Shown here one piece after another: positions 13,278 through 24,437 of a stretch of 64,000 nt of DNA (within the stretch, counting starts at the first letter, position 1; each line of letters begins with the position of its first letter). The position numbers and the translations under genes are program-made. This DNA comes from Xylona heveae TC161 (Eukaryota; Ascomycota; Xylonomycetes; Xylonales; Xylonaceae). The DNA is taken from positions 186,001 through 250,000 of the forward strand of contig NW_017264203.1 of the NCBI RefSeq assembly GCF_001619985.1. The letters are read 5' to 3'. The notes under the pieces are model-generated. The model did no database searches. It saw only the letters and a list, made by a program, of their open reading frames with translations, and was not told the origin of the DNA.

Positions 13278-16122
13278 TTACAGCCCGACTGCCAGCATCA
13301 ATCCGTAGCCGAGACTGATGACGATCAGTAAGGTAATGATGCTGCTAGGAATACCGCGCGAGATAAAGTGGAAGACGCGCAGGTAGCGCTGGCCGGTCTG
13401 AGAATCTTCCATCATAATGGCAGCTAAAAGAACAAGTCAGTAATCTGGGGACCGTATGTGATAAAAGGAGAGGCATAGGGCAGACTTACTCATGTTGGGG
13501 AATCCACTGGTGGGCAATCCCATGGCAGCAGAGCACATGAGGGCACCGCCCATGACGAGCAAGTTCGGGTGCGGTTCTTTCATACCCGCACCGACTTGGT
13601 GAATCAAAGGCAGAATAATGAGCGCAGCGACGGTATGGCTAATGAACGTGGCAATGACGAGAATGAGGGAAGCAAAGACAACAAGGACACCGTACAAGCT
13701 TAGTCCTTGTACCTTGGCAGTGATGGCTCCGGCAATAGTGTGAAGAAGGCCAGAGCTGTCGACTGCGCGGCCAAGAGAGAGACCGCCGGCTGCTAAGATG
13801 ATAATGGTCCAGAGGAAGTTGTTAAAGTCTTCCTTGGTCAGGATGCCCGTGCCAAAGAACAGCACAAGCGGGAGGATGGCAATAACGCCCATATCACCAA
13901 AGACAGCCTCAAGCTGATGCGACACGCACCATAGCACAATGGTGCCGACGGTGACTGCTGTGATGAACCATTGCACGCCAGAAAATTTGTCCTTCATCGG
14001 CCGAATAGGAACAATGGTGGTTCCCTTGCCCGGCTGGAAGGTGACCAGAAGCAGAAGCCAGATGAGCAGAATTGAGATGATGCAGACAGGCAAGGCAACG
14101 AAGAACCATACACCCCAGCTGGGTTGGGGCGTCATGTTTTGCAGAGCGATAATGTTCTGCGGCGACGCAATTGGCGACGCTGCACCGCCAATGTTCGATG
14201 CCAGAGCAATTCCGAGAATGAGCGCTTTCGTAAAGTTGGAGTCCGCGGGAAGATTGCGCAGAATGGGCTAAGAAATGGTTGTTAGTCGACGTCGAGCTAA
14301 GAAAAGAAAATTGGAAATAAAAATAAAAAAAAAACAGATTAAAAAGCATACCTCAATGATAGAAAAGCATAGCACTGGCGCTGCGACGTTACTAATCCAC
14401 ATGCTAGCGACCATGGCAACGAACATGTTCGTAATGAGCACAGTTCGAGGTCGAGTGCCAGCCTTGCTAAGTACCAGCGTCGCAATCTTCTTTGCAATTT
14501 GATACTTGGACAGGGCGGCCGCAATGGCAAAACCACCAAGCAGAAGCATGATGACCGGTGTCCACATGGCAGCGAAGGCGTACTTGGCGGCTGATTTAGG
14601 GTCAAGCCGATGGTGTGGCTTCTCATCAGACCGGACGATGCGTAAGACGACAATGAGGAAAGGAATCAGGAGCGATGTGACGAATAGCGGAATGACTTCG
14701 GTAGCCCAGAGCAAACTGACAAACACCAGCATGGCGAGGCAGTTTTGCTGTTCCGGTTTCTTCATAATCGGCACAATCAGCAGCACGACGAAAACAGCGA
14801 TAATGGCAAGAAGGAGAAAGAAGCTTGGGCTGAACAGCCATCTGGGACATCGCACGCGGCCAACTGGCGTTGAAAGCTCCTTGGCACCGCCATCTTCAGC
14901 TTCATCACCCTGTCGACGAGCCCTGACGGGGTCGGTTGCTCCGCCCAGAAAGGAGCGTCCGATGCCCATGTTGGCGGCTTGTGCTTTGCGCTCAATGCCA
15001 ATCATTTCTCGCCAGACGGTATTGCGCTCCCAAACGACATGCTCTCGTAGATGGAGGCGAAGTTCTCTCTGCGCTTCCGACAAGTCACCTTTAGTCACGA
15101 GATCGGCGTATGCACTCTCAACCGACTTGATGTTGTCCTGAAGGGTGTTCATAGTCTCCTGTTGAAAGGGATAGGCTGGAGAAACCTTCTGGTCCATGTA
15201 GACAGGTTTCAATGCCCGATCCAGAATCTTGTCATATTTTTTCAGCGCTTTGGAAAACCCAGTCTTATTCAGTTGAATAAATGATTTGAGCTCGCATAAC
15301 GAGACATAGAGGCTCACTGTCCGTTTCTTCAATGTCAAGCCCGTATCGTAGAGCGCGGAGAAGGCCTGGTCGTTGAAGTCATCTATGCCTTGGCTTAATC
15401 GACGAGATTCGCTGGCTCGGCGTTGAAATCGGGAAAGCTCCCGAGAGGCCCTCGATTCGGAGGCAGGAGCTCCTTCTGATCGTCTCCGTTCCTTGCCGGC
15501 CGAGAAGCGGTGCTTGTTCAGGTGTTCTGTCTCGTCCGGATCCTCATCATCACTGTCGCCGTCCTCGTCTGGTTCGTCCAATGACGCACTCATCGTGCTT
15601 GCTCTTCTTTGCCTGCCACTGAATCCGATTGAGCGAAAGATGCTCCCAGATCTGGCTCGGCCAGCTCCGGCACTGGTCGATCGTAGAGCTCCATCGCCTT
15701 GGTCTTGTTCTAAACCGTCTGCATCCTCTTCAAATACCTGCTCGTCCCGAAGTAAAACTCCAACATCCTCATAGATTTCACGCTCTTTGGATTGGTAAAA
15801 TGAGCAGATTTTCTCTAGCTCGAGATCCAAAGCCCGCCGAAAGACCGTATCGGGATCTTCGGCATTCCCATTGAGCAGCGGCGACGATTCAGCGTCTTGC
15901 GTGTGGCCATGTGTTTGGTTAACGTGTTTCTCTAATTGATAGATTCTAAGCAAATGAAAGAAAAAAAGAAAGGAAACAAATTAGCTTTTCAACTGCACCA
16001 GGCGGGAAAATTATTTAGACGAGGGGGGGCATGTCCTACAGCTTCTTCAGGTTACTGTACGAGATGTAGTTGTTGCTCCAATCGGGTACAGCATTGAACT
16101 GAATACTGTGAGAGAACTTCAT
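13278..16122 (-). CDS. SPX-domain low-affinity phosphate transporter (Pho87/Pho90/Pho91 family)
   Basis: A sodium/anion-symporter-type permease with an N-terminal SPX domain that senses inositol pyrophosphates. In yeast, Pho87/Pho90 act at the plasma membrane and Pho91 exports phosphate from the vacuole. Exons: 16040-16122, 14352-15945, 13490-14267, 13278-13423, giving 866 residues. The start is set by MKFSHSIQFNAVPDW, the classic SPX N-terminus. The SPX lysine cluster appears in KTGFSKALKKYDKI (~250). An acidic/Ser-rich loop sits inside the SPX region (DEPDEDGDSDDEDPDE). From about residue 390 there are a dozen hydrophobic segments with the DASS-type motifs LLLGGFAIAAALSKY and SNIGGAASPIASPQN and a terminal TSGFPN. 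Which yeast paralogue it matches, and hence its membrane, cannot be settled from sequence alone. Confidence 0.93.
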
Positions 16123-17475
16123 CTCGTCCTCTGCAATCAGGCGATCGAGTTTGGCCTTGCGTTTGAGCTCTCTTTTCCCTTGCAACCTCTGGGCTGCCTT
16201 GCGTTTTGCAACGTCGGCGAGGTCGTCAAGCTCAAGGCCGGCGTCGGTCTGGCTGGATTGTCGTCCTAACCATTTAAGGCGCGACTCAGACAAGTCAATC
16301 AGGGTTTGAAGACCAGGTGAATTGGTCAGAGCGGACGGGGAAAGAAGCGGGGGTTGAAGTGAGGAATCTATGGTGAAAACCGGTGGTGGACTTGGCCGGG
16401 TTTGGATAAGGTGTCAAATCGTCACAACAACGGGAAGACGGATTAGCCAAAGTATACTGGACTTGGTTGGCAGACTTTCGGCCGGGTGGGTAAGGTTAGT
16501 AGATTTCCACTAAATAGCAGCATCCACCTTCTCCACTATCCGAACAATTGTCTCTTGTCAGGCTGAAAGCCACACGACAATCTTCTGACCAGGCTGATTG
16601 GCCCTCGCGAGGGTTGTGCTCAATCGCAGCCTTTTGATTCGTGAGGCGGAAGTTGATAACCGAGTGACTGTGCGATCCGATTTCGCTGATGCAGACAAGG
16701 ATGAGGTGCAGCCGTACCCTATGTGAACTTCATGTCAATTGATCACTTGATGTGCAAAGCAGCAGGGGAGGATGGATTCTTGTTTCTTTTTATGCTCATT
16801 CATCATGCACCACGAGATCACCGTCCATCAAGGGGGGCTTGTCATATCACCATGTTACCCATTTGGGTGAAGCGGTACAACAAGTCATGCCTACAATGCT
16901 CAGCATGGTTTTCTTCCTGCAAGGTGCTCCATCCCTTTTGACTACTGATCCCTGCGAAAACTGCCTCCAGATGACAATGATGCCTTCATTTGATATTTCT
17001 GCGTCTTTTGCTTTTCGTCCATTTCTTTGCTCTCTCCTCTTGTCTCTATAGATTGTCATTTGTTGTTGGCTTGATGCTTCTCTTTTGTCCTTTTGCTAGA
17101 GAGATGTGTTCCCCCTTTTGCGCTGATATTGATACCACATATGCCAGACCACTTCGCAATTTTAATTCTGTGCATATGCCGCTTCCTTTCTAGCCAAGCC
17201 CAACAATGGATTCTGCAGAATATGGTTGAACGAACAAGTCAGCTAAATTTAGGTTTGAACAATGGTTGCGTGAAGGCATTTTCAACTTCTGTCATGTTTA
17301 AAACCCTGAATTTTGTGCTTTGTTTGTCAATTAAATTTTATCTTTTAGGAGTGGCTTGGGGTTTCCCGTGTGGACTTCGTGATATTTTTCATCTGAAGTA
17401 TCCATTTGCAGTGCAAATCAGTCTCGCCTGTTGCTCTCCATCAATCCCTTTGTGCCCCTCAGCGATTTCTCAAGG
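16123..17475. promoter_or_regulatory. Divergent intergenic, phosphate transporter / flavoprotein
   Basis: About 1.35 kb between two divergent starts, with no supported gene. The reading frame of the transporter stays open for ~170 bp upstream of its ATG but offers no in-frame ATG before the stop. Short open frames at 16723-17193 look like chance frames in a T-rich leader. Both promoters and the 5' leaders should lie here. Confidence 0.5.
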
Positions 17476-18615
17476 ATGCATGTACCGTGGGCACCATTAC
17501 TCCTGGCAGTTTCATCCATTGTTGCGACTAGTCTTGCCTCGCCAGTGGACGTTATCACTGCTGCCTCTCGCCAAAAGGTCATACCTCCCACGGACTATGA
17601 GGTTATCATCATTGGAGGCGGCCCGGCTGGGCTCAGTGCCTTGAGCGCACTAGCTCGTGTACGCCGTAAGGCAGTCGTGTTTGACTCCGGTGAGTATAGA
17701 AACAAGGATACGAGGCATCAGCATGATGTCTATGGCTGGGATGGTGCCATTCCATCAGTTGTGCGCTCGATCGCCCGCCGGCAAATTCTCAGTTACCCTT
17801 CGGCTTCCATTGTGGAAACGAAAATTATGGACATTGAATACATTGAGGAAGGACCAATATTTACTGCAACAGATTACAAGGGCAAACGATATACAGCGCG
17901 GAAAATTGTTCTGGCGAGCGGTATGAGAGACATTCTTCCCCCCACACCGGGTATTCGAGCTGCGTGGGGTAAAGGCATTTATTGGTGCACGTGGTGCGAT
18001 GGTTATGAAAACCGTGACAGATCCCTTGGTCTCCTCGGGAACTTCTCCACGGAAGTGATCAAAACAAGCATCTACGTGCAATCCTTGAACAAGGACGTCA
18101 TCATCTATGCTGACGGGACCTGGTCTTATAACGCGGCTGCAAAAGTCACCGAAGAGTTCCCTGATTGGCAAGCACAACTTGCGTCCTACAATGTATCGAT
18201 TGACAACCGACCCATAGCATCAATCGATCGGGTCCAGGGAAGCGTGACTGAAGAGGGCGAGGATGAATTTGAGGTGAAATTCAAGAGCGGCGGCAGCACT
18301 GTTCGTCAAGCCTTCTTGGCTGGTTTCCCTGCAGAGCAGGCCAGTGATCTCGCTCAAAGGTTGGGGCTTGAAATTTCGGATCAAAAAATCGTCGTAAATA
18401 AGGATATGGAGACAAGCATGCCCGGTGTTTATGCGATTGGTGATGCCAATAGCGATGGTATATATGACCTTGTTCCCTTGGGGAAAATACGATCCACTGA
18501 CTTATCCAAGGCTCTTCAAACGTCGCTCATGCCATGTCAAGTGCCAGAAGGGCAGGCGTTACAATCGTGCGTAAGTAAATATATCCGTCACTTCAATGGT
18601 TCTTTTGATAACTGA
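17476..18615 (+). CDS. Thioredoxin-reductase-like FAD oxidoreductase with signal-type N-terminus
   Basis: Predicted two-domain pyridine-nucleotide-disulfide oxidoreductase of the fungal TrxR-like/GliT-like group. The start is taken at MHVPWAPLLLAVSSIVATSLA, which reads as a cleavable secretory signal; an in-frame ATG 45 nt upstream would bury it. The FAD motif GGGPAGL is near residue 47, the redox CxxC is CTWC in WCTWCDGYENRD (~171-174), and the second FAD motif is MPGVYAIGDANSDGIY near the C-terminus. The NAD(P) glycine motif reads GLLGN and is weak. The frame ends at 18615, but a GTAAGT donor at 18571 and an acceptor ending at 18626 suggest a 3' intron. An Ala/Glu-rich open stretch (LAAEDAQALSG) continues in another frame to about 18691, so the C-terminus is uncertain. 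No biosynthetic cluster surrounds it, so the substrate is unknown. Confidence 0.8.
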   Translation: MHVPWAPLLLAVSSIVATSLASPVDVITAASRQKVIPPTDYEVIIIGGGPAGLSALSALARVRRKAVVFDSGEYRNKDTRHQHDVYGWDGAIPSVVRSIARRQILSYPSASIVETKIMDIEYIEEGPIFTATDYKGKRYTARKIVLASGMRDILPPTPGIRAAWGKGIYWCTWCDGYENRDRSLGLLGNFSTEVIKTSIYVQSLNKDVIIYADGTWSYNAAAKVTEEFPDWQAQLASYNVSIDNRPIASIDRVQGSVTEEGEDEFEVKFKSGGSTVRQAFLAGFPAEQASDLAQRLGLEISDQKIVVNKDMETSMPGVYAIGDANSDGIYDLVPLGKIRSTDLSKALQTSLMPCQVPEGQALQSCVSKYIRHFNGSFDN

Positions 18616-19202
18616 AACGTCATTAGATGCTCTCGCAGCTGAGGATGCTCAAGCTCTTTCTGGAACACAGAATGCTCCGGGCCACAAGTAGCTGGCGTCA
18701 CCTAGTACGATGGTTTACCTCTCAAAGACATGCTCTTATAAAGTTGCACAATAATAAGAGAACTGACAAGCTGCTTCCAATTCGTAGAAGCACTTAAGGG
18801 ACCACTATCTTACACACTCAGAGGTCTAACATTATATCCGCCCATATATTGCTCCGATTGTCTTCGAATTTGAAACTATTAATTTCTGTAAATTAAAATA
18901 AAACTAAATTTCATTATTTTAAAATGGCATCAATATGGACACTTCGATGATGTTGAATTAACATAGGGAAAGGCCGCTGCAGTAAACAAATGTTTGTTTT
19001 CGGGATGTTCCGCCTAGCTAGGATGCCGCCGGATATGCCATCATTAGCTACCTGAGGTATCATAGACCCATGCACAGGCACTTCGCGAGCTAACCCTGAC
19101 GTCTCTCAGCTACTGTGGACATTCTTCTTTCGCCCGTCGGCCTTCGAGGCCTTTGCTTGAGGTTTGGACTGAGCCAGAAAATATAGCTGACTCTCATGAG
19201 TC
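18616..19202. promoter_or_regulatory. Intergenic upstream of vps39
   Basis: Contains the flavoprotein 3' end, a very A+T-rich patch at about 18880-18925, and the presumed vps39 promoter. No gene seen. Confidence 0.5.
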
Positions 19203-22200
19203 ATGCTCTCCGCATTTACCGCTCGACCGATTGTCGAGCTCAAACAGCGGGACAAATCGAGGATTGAATCTATCCTTGCCTATGGTACTTGGGCTTGAGA
19301 GTCATCGGACCCTGTACATTTACTGATTGAGATACAGGTAATAGACTTCTAGTCGGGCTACACACAGGAAGTTTGCGCATCTACCGCATCAATGAACTCG
19401 CCGATGAGGCCGCCGGTCAGGATAGTAGTGGAGTCGCAGAAGAAGGGGAACCCCAGCCAAAACAGCGCGCCGTTGATCTCCTACGGGAGGAGGAGAAGTT
19501 CTCTCGACGACCCGTTCAGCAGCTGGCAATCATAAAGGAGGCAAACATATTGGTAGCTCTGACGGACAATTATGTTTCCACTTATGATCTCCAAACCTAT
19601 GCGCTCCAGGAGCAACTCACGCGGACCAAAGGAGCAACCACTTTTGCAGTCACATCGGACATTGTCAAGGATCCGAGTACGGACATACCATCGATAGTAT
19701 CTCGCTTGGTAGTAGCAGTGAAGCGGAAAATAATTATGTGGTCGTGGCATGACAGTGAGCTGTCCAGCGATGTCATCGAAATGGCGCTCGCTGCATCTCC
19801 CAAAACCTTGACTTGGGCAACTGGGACTAAAATGATTGCTGGAATGGACCCCGGTTACGTGCTCATAGATTTTGAGACTCAAGAGACGACGGACATTATG
19901 GGGAAAGGCAACGTGGGAGGGGCGGCCGGCCAGCCTGCGCGGTTTGGAAGCGCTGGAGTGACCGGAATCAGTTACATGGGCATGGCGAGCTGGGTACCAA
20001 AGCCACTGGCAACGAGACTGGGAGGAGGTGACCTGTTACTTGCAAAGGACATCAACACCCTCTTTATCGACTCGGACGGCAAGGCCAAGGACAAGAGGCA
20101 AATCCCGTGGCCAAGTGCGCCAGAAACTATTGCTTATTCATACCCATATCTTTTGGCTCTACAGGCTCCGTCCAAAGGTAGTCTGGAAGTTCGAAACCCG
20201 GATACCCTTTCTCTCTTGCAATCAATCTCGTTGCCAGGTGCTGTTCATTTGCACGTTCCGCAACCCTATGTCAGTTTAGCGCACGCCGGCAAGGGCTTTC
20301 TCGTCGCTAGCGAACGGTGCATATGGCGCATGGCAGCACTAGATTACGACTCTCAAATCGGCGACTTGGTCGAGCAAGAGAAGCTAGATGAGGCAATAAG
20401 CTTAATTGGCATGCTAGAGGACGCGTTGCTCAAGGATAAAGAGGGAAGATTGCGGGAGATAAAGATGCAAAAAGCCCGAGTCCTTTTCAATTTGAGAAAA
20501 TATAGAAGCTCACTTGACCTTTTCACTGACGTCGTCGCGCCGCCAGAAAGGGTGATATCGCTCTATCCGAGAGCTATCGCTGGGGAGCTTTCCATTCATG
20601 ACGATGGCAGTGAAGGCGGAACGGCATCCGAACAGGAAGAGGAAACTACACAAGAGAGCAAGACAGAAGAAGGCGAAGAGAGTAAAGCTGCAATTGACAC
20701 AAACGATCATCCTTCTCGGACGGTAGCAGGGAAGGTCATCAACTCCCTGAAAAAGGAAGACTCTGACGCTGCTTCAATCCGGTCGACTCGTCGAGGCTTT
20801 TTTGGAACAACCAGCGACACTGCGAGCATCCGAGGGAAGCACACGGAAAATGTTCCTATTGAGAAGCCCCTTGGTAAGTCTTCGTTTGCGCCCACTCGGT
20901 GTGAAAGTTCCCCCTGAAGCTGATATCCTGCCAGAAGGAAGGGATCTCCAAGAAGCTGTCAACGAGCTCTTCACTTTTCTTGCTCAATCCCGGGTTCATC
21001 TACAGAAATACCTCAATCCGGACGGCACTCTTCGCCAGCCACGGGAGCCCACCGAGAATGGGGCTGGGGCGGACGCCGGAGCTCACTCCACTCCCTATGA
21101 CTATCTTCTCGTACCGTCGACACCCTCGGAAGATGACACTCACCGCGAACACAGGTTGCGTGAAACGGCAAAGCTGGTGGACACTACACTGTTTCGTGCA
21201 TATATGCTCGCGAGACCTTCTCTTGCCGGATCGCTTTTCCGAATTGCAAACTTTTGCGATCCTGATGTCGTAAATGAAAAATTGCTTGAAAAGGGTCGCT
21301 ACACCGATTTGGTTGACTTTTTCCATGGCAAGAAACTCTATCGCAAAGCTCTAGAGCTCTTGCGAAGGTTTGGCCAGGCGGACGAGGCAGACGAGGCAGC
21401 TCCAACTCTTCATGGCCCTCAACGAACAGTTGGATACTTGCAAAATTTGCCTCCTGAGATGATTGATCTCATTCTAGAATTCTCTGAATGGCCTATCCGT
21501 GCTGACTCGGACCTCGGTATGGAAATCTTTTTGGCTGATACGGAAAATGCAGAAACGCTTCCGCGGGACCGCGTGGTGGATTTCCTTCAGGGCTTGGATA
21601 CAAAGCTTGCGGTTCGATATCTTGAACATATCATACACGAGTTAAACGATCTCACGCCAGAATTTCACCAGCGTCTTGTGCAATTATACTTGGAGCGACT
21701 CAAGATGCCCGAAAACGGTGACGAGAAGGATTTTCCTTTCAAGGATGATACGGAAAAAGCCTCGTGGGTCGAGCGAACACTCAATTTTCTGAAGAGCAGC
21801 GACCATTATTCGACTGCCAGGGCCCTTGGTCTGCTCCCACGGAACGGTATGCTTTTTTTTTAAAAAAAATAAAACCTCCAACTTATTATGAAACACTAAT
21901 TCTATTGATCAGAACCCCAATTTTACGAAGCTCGAGCGATTGTGCTGAGCAAAATGGGCCAGCATAAGCAAGCGCTTGAAATATACGTGTTCAAGCTGGA
22001 AGACCACAACAAAGCAGAAGAGTGAGTGTCCCCTTTTACTGCTCGATTCTATATATTTTGTGTATTATTCGTCATGAGCTAATGTCCACGATCCATGGGC
22101 AGATACTGCAACCACGTCCATCTCCATGGCGACCAAGTCACCTCAGGAGGTAGAACACGGCGTGTATCAGTCTCTGAATCCGACGACTCACAACCGCCAT

Positions 22201-22838
22201 CCATCTACCATACTCTGCTCTCACTCTATCTCTCACCTCCGCATCCATATAAACCCGACTGGGCACCGGCGTTGGAACTTCTATCAAAGCATGGCTCGCG
22301 TCTTCCAGCCTCCTCTACTCTCGATCTCATTCCCTCAACTTTACCCATTAAAGAGCTTGAGTCGTACTTCCGCGGACGAATCCGCGCTGCCAATTCGGTA
22401 GTCAATGAAGGTCGCATTGTGGCCGGGTTGAGAAAGACGGAAGTAGTGGGATGCCAAGCTGCACTGCTTCTGGGTGACGGGCTTCTCTCGACCACTGGAG
22501 GTGGCGGAAGGAACCGGCGTGTGCTCATTGGTGAGGAGAGGGTTTGTGGAGTATGTCATAAGAGGTTAGGAGCAAGCGTGATCAGCGTTTTGCCTGAGTA
22601 AGTCTATTCGAGCGCCATCTTTTATCTCTATCCTTAGTCACTTTCTAAGCACCAGGGAGTGAACATCTTCCTATTGTATTCCATCTCTCAAAGAGAAGGA
22701 AAGGCCTGATTGACAGAAGATATGCTAACATTGACATCTAGTAATCAAGTCTATCATCTTGGCTGTGCAAATCGCATGCGTGGCAGCAGCGGCACCCACA
22801 ATATTGGATCGCTCAGGAAGGCTCAGTGGGGCGAGTAA
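19203..22838 (+). CDS. vam6: Vam6/Vps39-type HOPS subunit
   Basis: Vps39/Vam6 is the HOPS-complex subunit that binds Rab7 (Ypt7) and tethers membranes for vacuole fusion. Exons: 19203-19284, 19338-20873, 20935-21846, 21913-22021, 22103-22597, 22742-22838, giving 1076 residues. The start MLSAFTARPIVELKQRDKSRIES reads as the first strand of a CNH (citron homology) beta-propeller covering about residues 1-300. An acidic low-complexity loop (EEEETTQESKTEEGEESK) follows, then alpha-solenoid clathrin-type repeats. The C-terminal zinc-binding pattern is split by the last intron: VCGVCHKRLG before it and YHLGCANRM after it. All five joints keep the frame. It converges with gon7. Confidence 0.93.
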
Positions 22839-23497
22839 AAGCCCGGTCTCTTGTCTAAATCTTGTGCAATATTACATTGTACGACGCATGAAATCCCATC
22901 GATCGATTGATGGATGCAGCACTTTTTCTGTTTCCTTCCTACCCCACTTCCTTTTATTTTGTACTATACAAGAGCATCTATCACCTGGCGTGCCTGGCGC
23001 AATATCGACCCTTTCCTTCATATCTGTATTTTCTGTCCGCCTTTCCTCTTTCTCCTTTTTCCTTGCCTTTTTCTCTCGAGAGATATCCTTGGAGTTTTGG
23101 TTCACCGAAATAGACGTTCTGTCATTGCAGCGCACACAGAATGCAGTGCAAGGTTCACTAGCGTATATAGCCTTCGTGGGATGCCTTGCATTATCTTAGC
23201 AAGGTCCATGCCGTTGAAATGATAACCATTAATAGGAGGTTTGATGGCATTGAAGCAAAGGTAGCCAGATGCTGCGTGATTTTGTAGCGCGTTGCCAAAT
23301 TATAATCTTTTCCTTACTGCGTATCTTTTATGTTCAAAGGTTCCAGCATTGCGGTTTACTCAACATCTCGTAAACAGTGTCTTCTCCGTAATTGCCTTCT
23401 TTAGCATCATTATCGATTTCTGCGCTCGTTGTAGAGCCGCCAGACTTGGAGCATCAGAGAAAAACTGATGAAATTTTTTCTGCAAATGCAAACAGAT
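22839..23497. other. Convergent 3' region, vps39 / gon7
   Basis: No gene seen. T/C-rich DNA around 22910-23100 holds overlapping short open frames of biased composition, as expected for 3' untranslated sequence. Confidence 0.5.
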
Positions 23498-23794
23498 TCA
23501 AGCCTCGTCTTCATCAACAACCTCTTCTCCGTAATTCTCCTCTTCTTTTGCTTCGTCGATCTTCCGCTTATTTCCCGCAGCGCCTGTAGCAGCCCGTTTG
23601 TTGTCCTCTTCCATTTGCTGTGTCAGAAATGCATTGACCTCATCTTGCAGCTTAGGAACTGAGGAGCGAAGGTCAGAGAGGTACGAGATCTTTTCTTGTG
23701 TTGATGAGGGGCTTCGAGGAAGAGCGGCTGTGAGAGGAATTGACAACGTCTTGTTACCCTCCGGTGAGGTATATTCGGCGCTGATTGTAGACAT
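23498..23794 (-). CDS. gon7: EKC/KEOPS complex subunit Gon7
   Basis: A single-exon gene for a 98-residue protein. Gon7 is the small fungal accessory subunit of KEOPS, which makes the t6A37 modification of ANN-decoding tRNAs and affects telomeres. The start is taken at MSTISAEYTSPEGNKTL, because the YTSP block is the family N-terminus and the codons upstream add unrelated residues. A middle helix (KISYLSDLRSSVPKLQDEV) leads into NAFLTQQMEEDNKRA, and the C-terminus ends in KIDEAKEEENYGEEVVDEDEA, the acidic tail typical of fungal Gon7. The protein is short and low in complexity, so the call depends on these two blocks and on length. Confidence 0.82.
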   Translation of the reverse strand: MSTISAEYTSPEGNKTLSIPLTAALPRSPSSTQEKISYLSDLRSSVPKLQDEVNAFLTQQMEEDNKRAATGAAGNKRKIDEAKEEENYGEEVVDEDEA

Positions 23795-24437
23795 GTTGAA
23801 GCTTAGAAGAAGTTTGAGGTCCAAAAACGACTAATTATCTTGGGCAAGGCAAGATTCGATGCTTTGATATGTGGCAGCACTATGAAGTCGTTGGAGGAGT
23901 GAAATTCGTAGGAAAAGGCAATCTCCGTCCAAGGGTTGAGCTCCCTTGAGCTGAACAAGAGACGGCCCACCTTTGCTCCACTATACAGCTGAACTGACTT
24001 TACCTAAACCAACTGCGATACCTTAAACTCCCGATCTACGTCTAGGGTCCAGTTACCCGCATTTATTGCAACCTGGATCTGGACCTGGACCGGCAGTGAA
24101 TAATTATTCAGGGACCCTGGCCCTCATCTTCCCCTCTAAACAGACCATGACGATTGAATGAAATCTCACGCCAATTTCATAGCGACATGTACACTCTCTT
24201 ACGATGACGTGGTAAGAACTATGAACACTGTGCTACCAGCTTCGGAATTGCTTCACTACTCTGATGCGCCACGGATTTACTATTTTCTTTCAAGGGGACG
24301 AGAGTATCTGCTTGACCGACTTTTGGCCCCGCCCTTTGTCGAGCTCCCGAGAGACATCGCTCTTACAACCTGACTTCACCTCGGAATCCGTTCCTCAGCC
24401 GGCATGATCAACGATTGAACCAAGGGCGGTTTACGAA
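23795..24437. promoter_or_regulatory. Divergent promoter gon7 / hbrB with an upstream ORF
   Basis: Head-to-head spacing is 643 bp. An ATG at 24158 opens a 71-codon frame ending at 24373, 64 nt before the hbrB start. If it lies in the hbrB leader, it would act as an upstream ORF. Its product (MKSHANFIATCTLSYDD...) is not recognised. A GGACCTGGACC direct repeat is seen near 24080. Confidence 0.5.

Noticed and set aside
17093-17644. A 183-codon frame overlapping the flavoprotein start
   Set aside because: It reads another frame through the signal-peptide and FAD-motif codons of a well-supported gene, and upstream it is Cys/Phe-rich leader.
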